NCBI GenBank assembly: GCA_016207625.1
Contig: JACQPF010000226.1
Location: forward strand, 1 to 13,544
From: Elusimicrobiota bacterium
GTDB lineage: Bacteria > Elusimicrobiota > Elusimicrobia > FEN-1173
Direction: 5' to 3'
DNA: 13,544 nt
Of this stretch, positions 6,320 through 13,417 are shown piece after piece. Made by a program: the position numbers and the translations under genes. The notes below the pieces were generated by a model. It was not told where the DNA came from, did no database searches, and saw nothing but the letters and a program-made list of their open reading frames with translations. Positions within the stretch are counted from its first letter, which is position 1; every line of letters begins with the position of its first letter.

Positions 6320-7909
6320 ATGAACGAAATCGCACGGCGGCGCACCTTCGCCATCATCTCCCACCCGGACGCGGGGAAGACCACGTTAACCGAGAAGCTC
6401 CTGCTGTACGGGGGCGCGGTTCAGTTGGCGGGGTCCGTGACGGCGCGGAAGAACCAGCGCGCCACCACCTCCGACTGGATGGAGCTGGAAAAAAAGCGCG
6501 GCATCTCGGTGAGCTCCACGGTGCTCCAATTCGATTACGGGGATTTCCGCATCAACCTGCTGGACACGCCGGGCCACCGGGATTTTTCGGAAGACACTTA
6601 TCGCGTGCTGACGGCGGTGGACTCTGTGATCATGGTGATCGACGCGGCCAAGGGCATCGAGAGCCAGACCCGCAAACTTTTTGAGGTGTGCCGCCAGAGG
6701 CGCGTGCCGATCTTCACCTTCATGAACAAGCTGGACCGGCCGACCAAAGACCCCTTGGAACTCATTGACGAACTGGAAAAAGTCCTCGGCCTGCATCCGT
6801 TTCCGATGAACTGGCCGCTGGGCACGGGGGTGGATTTCCGGGGCGTGTACGACCGCGTGTCCGGGCAGGCGCACCTGTTTGAACGCACGCCGGGCGGCGC
6901 GTTCCAAGCCCCCGTGGCGGTGCACGACCCGTCCGACCCTATTTTCAAAGAACAGATGGACCCCATCAGCTACCGGAAGTTCGTGGAAGACGTGGCCATG
7001 CTGGACGGGGCGGGAGCCCGGCTGGACTCGGCCGCCATATCGGCCGGGAACACGACGCCCGTGTATTTCGGCAGCGCTTCGAACAATTTCGGTGTGCAGC
7101 TGCTCTTGGAAGGCTTCCTCTCCTGCTCGCCGCCGCCCGCTCCCCGCTCGACGTCGTTGGGCCTCATTTCGCCCGACCAGCCGGCTTTCTCGGGCTTCAT
7201 ATTTAAAATCCAAGGGAACATGGACCCCCGGCACCGCGACCGGGTGGCCTTCCTGCGGATTTGTTCGGGCAAATTCACGCGGGAGATGGTGGTGCTTCAC
7301 CCGCGGACAGGCAAGAGGGTGAAGCTTTCAAACGTGCACAAGATCTTCGGACGCGAGAGGGAAGTGATCGACGAGGCTTACCCGGGGGACATCCTGGGTT
7401 TGGCAGGCCACTCGGATTTTTCGATCGGCGACACGCTGAGCGAGGACCCGCGCATCGTCTACAACGAAATTCCCCGCTTTCCGCCGGAATGCTTTGCATT
7501 TCTTCACAACACGAGTCCCGTGAAGTTCAAGCCGTTCCGGAAAGGGCTGGAGCAGTCGGTTCTGGAAGGGATCGTGCAGCCGTTCTCGGTGCAGAACACG
7601 CCGTACGCCGCGCCGCTCTTGGCCGCCGTGGGGCCTCTTCAATTCGAAGTGCTGCAGTACCGGCTTCAGTCGGAATACGGCGTGGAGACCCGCCTCGAGA
7701 ACGCGCCGTGGGAACTGGTGCGCTGGGTGGACCCGAGCGGGAAAGACCATCTCATTGAAAATTCCGTCACCCTCCCTTCCGGCTCCCGATTGGGCGAAGA
7801 CGCGGCGGGAGAGACCGTTGTGTTTTTCCCCAACGAGTGGGCCCTCCGTTATTTCGCCAAGCGCAGCCCGGATATCAAGCTTCATGAGTTGCCGCCGAAG
7901 CGAGCGTAA
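6320..7909 (+). CDS. prfC: Peptide chain release factor 3 (RF3)
   Basis: The 529-residue GTPase is the same length as E. coli RF3, which removes RF1/RF2 from the ribosome after peptide release. GTP-binding motifs are in place: HPDAGKTT (15-22), DTPGH (82-86) and NKLD (136-139). The RF3 signature RATTSDWMELEKKRGISVSS (47-66) marks the switch I region. The segments after residue 270 (FGSASNNFGVQLLLEGFL, then the beta-barrel domain with SGFIFKIQGNMDPRHRDRVA) also fit RF3 rather than EF-G. I chose the ATG at 6320, preceded by GAGGAA; the frame is open back to 6194 but that part lies in the terminator. The last 28 bases overlap the convergent outer-membrane protein gene. Confidence 0.96.
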   Translation: MNEIARRRTFAIISHPDAGKTTLTEKLLLYGGAVQLAGSVTARKNQRATTSDWMELEKKRGISVSSTVLQFDYGDFRINLLDTPGHRDFSEDTYRVLTAVDSVIMVIDAAKGIESQTRKLFEVCRQRRVPIFTFMNKLDRPTKDPLELIDELEKVLGLHPFPMNWPLGTGVDFRGVYDRVSGQAHLFERTPGGAFQAPVAVHDPSDPIFKEQMDPISYRKFVEDVAMLDGAGARLDSAAISAGNTTPVYFGSASNNFGVQLLLEGFLSCSPPPAPRSTSLGLISPDQPAFSGFIFKIQGNMDPRHRDRVAFLRICSGKFTREMVVLHPRTGKRVKLSNVHKIFGREREVIDEAYPGDILGLAGHSDFSIGDTLSEDPRIVYNEIPRFPPECFAFLHNTSPVKFKPFRKGLEQSVLEGIVQPFSVQNTPYAAPLLAAVGPLQFEVLQYRLQSEYGVETRLENAPWELVRWVDPSGKDHLIENSVTLPSGSRLGEDAAGETVVFFPNEWALRYFAKRSPDIKLHELPPKRA

Positions 7910-8874
7910 GCCCCGAGGTTGTAGTTCACGTCCGATTTGAGTTGCGTTCCCCGGAAGTTTTGGTAAACAGGCAATTGCACGCCCGCAGTGAAGGCCCATG
8001 TTCCGCCGGGCCGCCACTGGAGGGCCGGCGAGAAATAGACCGTTTCCCCGCCGGTGTTTTGCACCGTGCCGTCCGGGTTCCGGCCGGGGGCGCCGACGAA
8101 ATCCGATTCGTCACGGCTGGAAAACTCCCCGTTGATTTCCCCTAAAAAACTGAGTTTGTCATTTGCGAAAGGCACGTTGGCGCCGGCGTTCACGGCCAGC
8201 GCGTTGCCGAATGTGTAGGCCCGGCTGCCGTTGAGCCGATAGGTGGCGTCGCCGTACAGCGAAAGGATCGGAAGCGCCCAGACCAACGCCGTGCCCGCGA
8301 TGACGTCCGTGGTGCCGGACCCGGGCTGAAGGGTGGCGGCCAGGCGAGCGCCTTGACCGTCTTTTTCAGTGATGGAACCCGTGCCCAGTTCCAGGCCCAG
8401 GATCCCCAGCCATTCCCGCCGGGGGTCCACGAGACGGTCCTTCCAAAAAGAATAGCGCCCGAAGACGCCGACGTCGCCAATGCCGTTTACCTTTTGGGTG
8501 ACTTTTTGTCGGGTGACCGGGTCCAGGTAAGAGGCTTTGTTATACACGTGAGGGATGGATAAAGCTGCGCTCAAGTTCCGGGTGAGTCGGTAATCCAGGA
8601 GGAGGGACGTGCGGAGGCTTTCGTTTTTTTCATCGTCCGGATTGGAGACGTCGGTGCCGCCTTGGCGGCGGGTGTCCCGGGTGCTTTGGCGGGTGGTGAG
8701 ATAAACGCCGAGCCCGTCGGCGGTGGCCGAGCCCAACCCGCGCAATGGAGAACCCGGGCCCACCTGCACGGCCATCATGGGCGGGGTCATGGCGGCGCCG
8801 GGGGTTGCGCCCACACTCACGGCGAGGGCGGCCAGGAACAAGCTTCTCTTCAGCGAACATTTTCCATTGAGCAT
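7882..8874 (-). CDS. Putative outer-membrane beta-barrel protein with signal peptide
   Basis: The 330-residue product begins with a Sec signal peptide: MLNGKCSLKR, a hydrophobic core (SLFLAALAVSVGA), then TPGAA near residue 28. The mature part alternates polar and hydrophobic residues in many short strands (for example LRTSLLLDYRLTRNLSAALSIPHV, GIGDVGVFGRYSF, LGILGLELGTGSI), as in outer-membrane barrels of the MetA-pathway/transporter-like superfamily (resembles PF13557). The substrate is unknown. AAAGGA lies 8 bases before the ATG at 8874. It follows the sigma/anti-sigma pair by 87 bases and has its own copy of the RAATCC-N16-CGTAWW promoter in that gap, so it is a likely target of the ECF sigma factor. 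The 3' end overlaps prfC tail-to-tail by 28 bases with no terminator between them. Confidence 0.78.
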   Translation of the reverse strand: MLNGKCSLKRSLFLAALAVSVGATPGAAMTPPMMAVQVGPGSPLRGLGSATADGLGVYLTTRQSTRDTRRQGGTDVSNPDDEKNESLRTSLLLDYRLTRNLSAALSIPHVYNKASYLDPVTRQKVTQKVNGIGDVGVFGRYSFWKDRLVDPRREWLGILGLELGTGSITEKDGQGARLAATLQPGSGTTDVIAGTALVWALPILSLYGDATYRLNGSRAYTFGNALAVNAGANVPFANDKLSFLGEINGEFSSRDESDFVGAPGRNPDGTVQNTGGETVYFSPALQWRPGGTWAFTAGVQLPVYQNFRGTQLKSDVNYNLGAYARFGGNS

Positions 8875-8935
8875 GTATTGTTCCTTTCCAGAAAGATGGA
8901 GAACCGCCTCCGGGGCCGGAAGTGGTCTCACGTTC

Positions 8936-8963
8936 TTTACGCGCAAACGGCGATCTTGGATTT
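8936..8963 (-). promoter_or_regulatory. ECF-type promoter upstream of the outer-membrane protein gene
   Basis: On the minus strand AAATCC (8958-8963), 16 bases, CGTAAA (8936-8941). The -35 box overlaps the stop codon of the anti-sigma gene, and the expected start point near 8929 gives a leader of about 55 bases. Box sequence and spacing equal those at the sigma gene and at msrA. Confidence 0.68.
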
Positions 8964-9804
8964 ATCTTGAAGGTTGGAAACGAGCGGCGAGAGACTCAAT
9001 GTCTTCGTCGGTGTGGTCCCGCATGGCGGCGGGGGCGGCCTTGACGCGGCCTCCGTCGGGGGACAGCTCCACGGCTTTGTGGTGATCGGCCTCCATGTCT
9101 TGGGAAAGAGCGTCGGCCTCCAAATGCAAGCGGCCCGTGCAGATGCAGGCATAGGTTTTTTCAGCGGAATCTACTTGAATATAGAGAACCGTTCCGCGCA
9201 CCGCGGCTGTGGCCACAGCGGTTTTGACGGAAAATTTGGCGCCGGTTTTGACGATGCCGAGCAGGCCGCCCTTTTGCAAACGGACCAGGACACCGCCCTC
9301 CTTCCGGACAGGCACGGCTTCGGAGCTCGGCTTTAGCCGGAAGACGGCTTGGTCGCCCAGGCGAACATCGGCTTCGACGTCTTCGGATGTGGCGAGGAGC
9401 TGGCCGGGGCGGATGGCGGCGCCGATTTGCACCGGTCGGCCGTCGGCCAGCAATTGGCCCGTAACGGACACGACTTTCCAGGAACCCGCCGCCTGGCGCC
9501 GGAGCCAGACGCCGGCCAACCCGGCGAGGAGCAACACCGACGCGGCGAGGGCCAGGTTTCGATACCAGGGAAAGCGCGGCCGGGCGAGGACCCGGCTCAT
9601 CAGGCGGGTTTTGACGCGGGCCGGCGGCTCTTCTGCGGTAACCGAAAGAGGCAGGGCCTGGGTGACCGCCTGAAAATCCAACAGGGCGCGGCGGCAGTCT
9701 TCGCAGCCGGACGCCAAATGGGCGTCCAGGGCGGAACGTTCGCCCGGGGGAACGGTTCCCAGGGCGTAGGGAGCGAGCAGGTCTTGCAGAGCTTCGTGGT
9801 TCAT
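8962..9804 (-). CDS. Anti-sigma factor: zinc-finger (RskA-like) domain, TM helix, FecR-like domain
   Basis: The 280-residue protein has three parts. Residues 1-60 are a cytoplasmic anti-sigma domain: LLAPYALGTVPPGERSALDAHL followed by the zinc motif H29-x4-C34-x2-C37. Residues 83-100 form one transmembrane helix. Residues about 110-235 are an extracytoplasmic FecR-like domain, with the conserved TAAVRGTVLYIQ at 199-210. Just after it come C220-x-C222 and H241-H242, possible metal or redox ligands. The protein should hold the ECF sigma factor at the membrane and release it on an envelope signal. Its ATG overlaps the sigma stop codon by four bases (ATGA at 9801-9804), showing translational coupling. 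A longer frame exists upstream to 10140 but runs antisense-like through the sigma gene in a non-biological composition. GAGAG precedes the start. Confidence 0.88.
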   Translation of the reverse strand: MNHEALQDLLAPYALGTVPPGERSALDAHLASGCEDCRRALLDFQAVTQALPLSVTAEEPPARVKTRLMSRVLARPRFPWYRNLALAASVLLLAGLAGVWLRRQAAGSWKVVSVTGQLLADGRPVQIGAAIRPGQLLATSEDVEADVRLGDQAVFRLKPSSEAVPVRKEGGVLVRLQKGGLLGIVKTGAKFSVKTAVATAAVRGTVLYIQVDSAEKTYACICTGRLHLEADALSQDMEADHHKAVELSPDGGRVKAAPAAMRDHTDEDIESLAARFQPSR

Positions 9805-10391
9805 CTTATTTTCTCTCGGGCCGACAGGAGCTCGGCCAGTTTCAACATCCCCAGGCGCATGCGCGTCTTCACGGTGCCCAGGGGATCCCCTGTTTTGTCG
9901 GCGATCTCCTGCTGGGTTAACCCTTCGAAGGCGGCGGCTTCCACAGCGGAGCGCTGAGGCAGGGGCAGGGACTCCAGGGCGCGCCGGACTTCGGCGTCGC
10001 GTTCCGCGCCGGCCAACCCTTCCAGAACCGGGAGGCATGGCTCCGGCAGAGCAATGAGGCGGTCGCCTTCTTCCTCCTGGGAAAATATGGTTTGCTCTTT
10101 GCCTTCCCGCAGTTTCCGGCGGCGGAGGCGGTCCAGGCATCGGCTGCGGGCGATGACCAGGATCCAGGCGACCACGGGCCCTTTCGCGGGATCGTAGGCG
10201 GCGGCCTTTTCCCAGAGGGAAAGGAAAATCTCCTGCATCAAGTCTTCCGCCTCTTCCCGGCGGGCGAGCATGCGGCAGGCCAGGCCGAAGACCCGCGGGG
10301 CGTGACGGTCGTAGAGGCTGGAAAAGGCCTCCGGGTCGCGGTTCCGGGCCACGCGCTGGATGAGCTCGACGTCTTCGAGCATGGCTTTCAT
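9801..10391 (-). CDS. ECF-type RNA polymerase sigma factor (SigK-like)
   Basis: The 196-residue protein has the two domains of ECF sigma factors. Sigma-2 lies at about 10-92, with AFSSLYDRHAPRVFGLACRM (22-41), the region 2.2 motif AEDLMQEIFLSLW (48-60) and GPVVAWILVIARSRCLDRLR (71-90). Sigma-4 lies at about 135-185, with LPLPQRSAVEAAAFEGLTQQ (142-161) and the helix-turn-helix EIADKTGDPLGTVKTRMRLG (162-181). It directs RNA polymerase to a small regulon; its likely promoters are the three RAATCC-N16-CGTAWW sites in this window, one of which is its own. The first ATG (10391) lies at or within a few bases of the predicted start point, so translation is leaderless; the next ATG (10382) is possible. 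Neither has a Shine-Dalgarno. The anti-sigma gene overlaps its end by four bases. Confidence 0.93.
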   Translation of the reverse strand: MKAMLEDVELIQRVARNRDPEAFSSLYDRHAPRVFGLACRMLARREEAEDLMQEIFLSLWEKAAAYDPAKGPVVAWILVIARSRCLDRLRRRKLREGKEQTIFSQEEEGDRLIALPEPCLPVLEGLAGAERDAEVRRALESLPLPQRSAVEAAAFEGLTQQEIADKTGDPLGTVKTRMRLGMLKLAELLSAREKIR

Positions 10392-10396
10392 TTATT

Positions 10397-10424
10397 ATTA
10401 CGCAGGAGCGTATCGGAGGGATTC
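10397..10424 (-). promoter_or_regulatory. ECF-type autoregulatory promoter of the sigma gene
   Basis: On the minus strand GAATCC (10419-10424), 16 bases, CGTAAT (10397-10402). The expected start point falls at about 10389-10391, on the first ATG of the sigma gene. The pair matches the msrA and outer-membrane protein promoters in box sequence and in exact spacing. Confidence 0.7.
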
Positions 10425-10437
10425 ATCGGCGCAAAGG

Positions 10438-10465
10438 AAATCCAAAGGGGCGGCGGGGCCGTATT
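10438..10465 (+). promoter_or_regulatory. ECF-type promoter of msrA
   Basis: AAATCC (10438-10443), 16 bases, CGTATT (10460-10465), on the opposite strand to the sigma-gene promoter and 13 bases away from it. It gives an msrA leader of about 42 bases ending in a good ribosome site. A nearby TATAAC (10471-10476) lacks a matching -35 box. Confidence 0.68.
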
Positions 10466-10513
10466 CATGGTATAACGCTATTTTAACAAATGGCGCGGAG
10501 GGAGGAAAACGGC

Positions 10514-11107
10514 ATGAAGATTGCGGCCGGGTTTTTCGCGTTTGTGGTTTTTGTGGTGATCGCCGCCGGACTTTTGCGGGCCGGCAAGGAGGATTCGATG
10601 AAACAAGATAGAAAATCGTTGAGCGAGGGGAAGACTCTGAAAGCCGTGTTCGCGGCGGGGTGCTTCTGGGGCGTGGAGGCGGCCTTCGGCCAGGTGCCGG
10701 GCGTTGTGTCCACCCGCGTGGGATATACAGGCGGGACTTTGAAAAACCCGACCTATGAACAGGTGTGCTCAGGGACAACAGGCCATGCCGAGGCCGTGGA
10801 AGTGGAGTTCGACCCGGGGAAGGTTTCCTATGATAAATTGTTGGAGGTGTTTTGGAAAATCCACGACCCCACCACGCTGAACCGGCAGGGGCCGGACGTG
10901 GGAGACCAGTATCGGTCGGCCGTTTTCTTCCACGGGCCGGAGCAGGAGAAAGAGGCGCTGGCCTCCCGGGACAAGCTGGCGAACGCGCGGCGCTTTTCCC
11001 GGGACATCGTCACCCGGATAGAGCCGGCGGCGGCGTTTTACCCCGCGGAGGAATACCATCAGCAATATTACAAGAAGAACGGAGGCGCGGCCTGCCATAT
11101 TTTCTAA
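10514..11107 (+). CDS. msrA: Membrane-targeted peptide-methionine (S)-S-oxide reductase MsrA
   Basis: The protein reduces the S-epimer of methionine sulfoxide in oxidised proteins. The catalytic motif GCFWG is at 49-53 with nucleophile C50. Other family motifs are VGYTGG (69-74), YEQVCSGTTGHAEAVEVEFD (81-100), DVGDQYRSAVFF (128-139) and EEYHQQYYKKN (179-189); C194 near the end may act as resolving cysteine. I chose the ATG at 10514, preceded by GGAGGAAAAC. From there the protein is 197 residues and starts with a hydrophobic segment (about 3-21, AAGFFAFVVFVVIAAGLL) that is a signal anchor or uncleaved export signal, so the enzyme should act in the periplasm. No lipobox is seen. It is divergent from the ECF sigma gene and carries the same type of promoter. 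Its 3' end overlaps the glycosyltransferase gene by 98 bases. Confidence 0.93.
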   Translation: MKIAAGFFAFVVFVVIAAGLLRAGKEDSMKQDRKSLSEGKTLKAVFAAGCFWGVEAAFGQVPGVVSTRVGYTGGTLKNPTYEQVCSGTTGHAEAVEVEFDPGKVSYDKLLEVFWKIHDPTTLNRQGPDVGDQYRSAVFFHGPEQEKEALASRDKLANARRFSRDIVTRIEPAAAFYPAEEYHQQYYKKNGGAACHIF

Positions 11108-11975
11108 CCAGCGCTTGGCGCCGGACCGCATTCCCGTATTCCCAAACAAAACCCATGGTGACAAAGATTTGCGACAATAGGGCCAGGGCCGCGCGGCACA
11201 GCTTTGGTCCGGCGGAACTCCGGCCACTGACGTGCCGAATAAGCCGAAAGTAAAAGGCCGGGCGCGCCAGCCCCATCCGTCGCCCCTGGCGCCGGGCCAT
11301 CTCCCGGCGATGCCGACAGGCCCCCCGCCCATAACGAAACTGTTGAACGGCGAAAGAAACCGGTCCGAGGGCATGCGCGTGAAGCACCTCCGCCTCCTCC
11401 ACAAACCGACGTTGTCCCCCGCGTTCCAACCAACGCCGAGAGAAGTCACGGTCCTCCCCCCCGGGAAAGGCAAACCCTTCGCCGAACCCGGCCAGCGCGA
11501 GGTATTCTTCGGCGGGCAGGGCCATATTGTTGGAGGGGGTTAAATCATCGTTCAGACGCAGGTATTCGGTCAGCTCGTGGCTCACTTCTGAAAATAGGTT
11601 TTCAGGCAGATCGTTCCGCGTGCGGCCGCCAAAAAGCGTCCGGGGGTGTTTTTGAGCGGCCTCCAGCAGAGTTTCAAGCCATCGCGCGGCCGGGCGGCAA
11701 TCATCGTCCGTAAACACCAACAGGGCCCCCCGGGCTTGAGAGGCCCCGGCATTGCGCGCGCAAGCGGGTCCGCGGGATGAGCTGCGGATCACGCGGAGGT
11801 TGCCGCCGCAGAAAACCTCCCGGCAGGTTTCGTCGAAAGCGGCGCCGTCATCCACAACGATCACCTCAAACCGTTCCTGCGGAAGGGTTTGGGCGGAGAG
11901 CGCCTTAAGGCACTCGGCCAGTTCGGCGGGGCGGTCCCGCGTGGGAACGATTACCGAGGCGTAAAGACGTTCCAC
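11010..11975 (-). CDS. Family-2 glycosyltransferase (GT-A fold)
   Basis: The 321-residue protein has the GT2 order of motifs: ASVIVPTRDRPAELAECLKA (6-25) for nucleotide-sugar binding, VIVVDDG (38-44), GPACARNAG (69-77), the metal-binding TDDDCRP (89-95, D90-D92) and the GGEDRDFSRRW catalytic-base region (172-182, E174/D175). It should transfer a sugar to a cell-surface glycan precursor on the cytoplasmic face. The C-terminal part has a hydrophobic stretch at about 258-278 that may contact the membrane. It starts at GTG 11975, overlapping the flippase gene by 25 bases, which indicates one operon. The last 32 codons run antisense over the end of msrA; this tail is basic and Pro-rich and may not be part of the fold. 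The donor sugar cannot be named. Confidence 0.9.
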   Translation of the reverse strand: MERLYASVIVPTRDRPAELAECLKALSAQTLPQERFEVIVVDDGAAFDETCREVFCGGNLRVIRSSSRGPACARNAGASQARGALLVFTDDDCRPAARWLETLLEAAQKHPRTLFGGRTRNDLPENLFSEVSHELTEYLRLNDDLTPSNNMALPAEEYLALAGFGEGFAFPGGEDRDFSRRWLERGGQRRFVEEAEVLHAHALGPVSFAVQQFRYGRGACRHRREMARRQGRRMGLARPAFYFRLIRHVSGRSSAGPKLCRAALALLSQIFVTMGFVWEYGNAVRRQALVRKYGRPRLRSSCNIADGIPPRGKTPPPALSG

Positions 11976-13417
11976 GATTCGAACACCCCCCTTGCCATCG
12001 ACCGAACCCGCTCCTTTTCTTCAAGCGAGAATTCGCCGGTCAGCCAAAAACCCGCCGTCAAAAATAGGCTTCCGGTGAAAAGCTTCATCAACAGCATGGC
12101 CCCTCCGGCGGGCCACAGGACGCCCGCACCCAGGGCGAGGGCAGCCAACGGCAAAGCCCGCTTCAACGTGCTCCAGGGCAGCGCGGCTCCGCCCACGGCC
12201 TTTGCGGCCCCCGTCAAACCGGCGGCCCCGGCCAGGGAAATCAGAGCGGTCACCGCTGCGGCGCCCACCCCGCCGTATCGCGGGATCATCAGCCAATGGC
12301 CCCACGCGGCCAGCGGCAGAACCGGCAGGGTGATGAAGAGCGCCAGCCGCGGATGCCCTTTCGATATGAGGATGGACGCCGCCAGAGACATCGTCATGGA
12401 GCCCACGGCGGCGAACACCAGCAGGGACAAAACGGGCCCCGCCGCCCGGTAGGGCGCGCCGAACACAAAGACGGCAATTTCCACGCCCGCGCCGGCGGCC
12501 AACGCGGCGAAGGGCAACAGCAAAAGGGCTAAGCGAAGGGCATTACGCGACAAACGCGCAAATGACGCGTCGTCGCCGCGCGCCGCGCTGTTGGACAACG
12601 CCGAAAGGAGAATGGGCGAAAAGGAAAGGGCCAAAATGCCGGGCACGACCGTGAGGTTCTGCGCCGCGCCATAGAAACCCGCCTCCACGGCGCTTCGCCC
12701 CAGCCCCTGCAGGAGGAACAGGTCCAGTTTGTTAAAAACGCGCATAAGAAAGGACGTAAAAAAAAGCGGCGCCACATAGCCCCAAAATCCCGCCGGGAAC
12801 ACCCACGGGGAACCCAGGGGCCAAACTCTTAGAAACCACTGCCCCACCGCCACGTCCGTCAGGGAGGCGGCCATCACACCCGCCACCGCGCCGTAAACGG
12901 AAAACCCGCTCAAGACAAAAATGAGAATGAACGCCGCCCGGGCCACCCAGTGAGCCGCGCCCACCCACGCGCGCTCCCTGTAACGGCCGGTCCCCACCAA
13001 AATATGCTGGCCCGCCTGGGCCATGCAAAACAGCGGTATGTCCAGGGCGAAAATACGAATCAGGCCGGCCAGCGATGGGTCGCCCAGCAAGCCGGCCAGA
13101 GGCGCCGCTATCACCATCACCATCGCGGCCACCGCCGCGCCGCCAAGGATGTAAAGCCTGAGAACGGCGGCGGCCAGAGGCCGCCATTCAACGCTTTCGC
13201 TGATGAATTTGACGGTGGCCCGAGAGAACACCGAGGTGCAGGCCCACTCCACCCAAACAATGAAGGCGGCGGCCAGCGCGTAATGCCCGAAGTTCAACGG
13301 ACCGAATGCGCGGGTGAGAAAAGCCGTGGTCACAAGACCCGTCGGGATGATCAGCGCCTCGGCGCCGAACACGCGGAAGGTGCCGCTGAATACGCGTTGT
13401 GACGGGCGGCTGATCAC
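11951..13417 (-). CDS. Polysaccharide flippase (Wzx/MOP superfamily)
   Basis: The protein is a multi-spanning membrane transporter of about 488 residues with some 12-14 hydrophobic helices and few charged residues between them. This is typical of the polysaccharide-transporter branch of the MOP superfamily, which moves lipid-linked sugars across the inner membrane. The N-terminal FRVFGAEALIIPTGLVTTAFLTRAFGPLNFGHYALA pattern (helix 1 then an LxR-x-GPxxFGxYxLA loop) is the usual signature. I chose the GTG at 13417 because it forms a four-base overlap with the stop codon of the upstream gene; an in-frame ATG at 13468 would overlap that gene by 55 bases. Downstream it overlaps the glycosyltransferase by 25 bases. 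The sugar substrate is unknown. Helices are assigned by eye. Confidence 0.88.
   Translation of the reverse strand: MISRPSQRVFSGTFRVFGAEALIIPTGLVTTAFLTRAFGPLNFGHYALAAAFIVWVEWACTSVFSRATVKFISESVEWRPLAAAVLRLYILGGAAVAAMVMVIAAPLAGLLGDPSLAGLIRIFALDIPLFCMAQAGQHILVGTGRYRERAWVGAAHWVARAAFILIFVLSGFSVYGAVAGVMAASLTDVAVGQWFLRVWPLGSPWVFPAGFWGYVAPLFFTSFLMRVFNKLDLFLLQGLGRSAVEAGFYGAAQNLTVVPGILALSFSPILLSALSNSAARGDDASFARLSRNALRLALLLLPFAALAAGAGVEIAVFVFGAPYRAAGPVLSLLVFAAVGSMTMSLAASILISKGHPRLALFITLPVLPLAAWGHWLMIPRYGGVGAAAVTALISLAGAAGLTGAAKAVGGAALPWSTLKRALPLAALALGAGVLWPAGGAMLLMKLFTGSLFLTAGFWLTGEFSLEEKERVRSMARGVFESWNVFTPR

Noticed and set aside
6386..7300. Long minus-strand frame inside prfC
   Set aside because: It is a composition-driven antisense frame (many His, Arg, Val repeats) fully inside a convincing RF3 gene; the same applies to the long plus-strand frames inside uup, such as 3720-4376.
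9805..10140. Extension of the anti-sigma frame upstream by 112 residues
   Set aside because: It overlaps the sigma gene on the same strand, has an Arg/Pro/Gly-rich composition typical of an out-of-frame reading in GC-rich DNA, and the ATGA overlap gives a natural start at 9804.
10471..10476. TATAAC as a sigma-70 -10 box for msrA
   Set aside because: No -35 box exists 16-18 bases upstream (the region is a G-run), while the ECF-type pair nearby matches two other promoters in the window.
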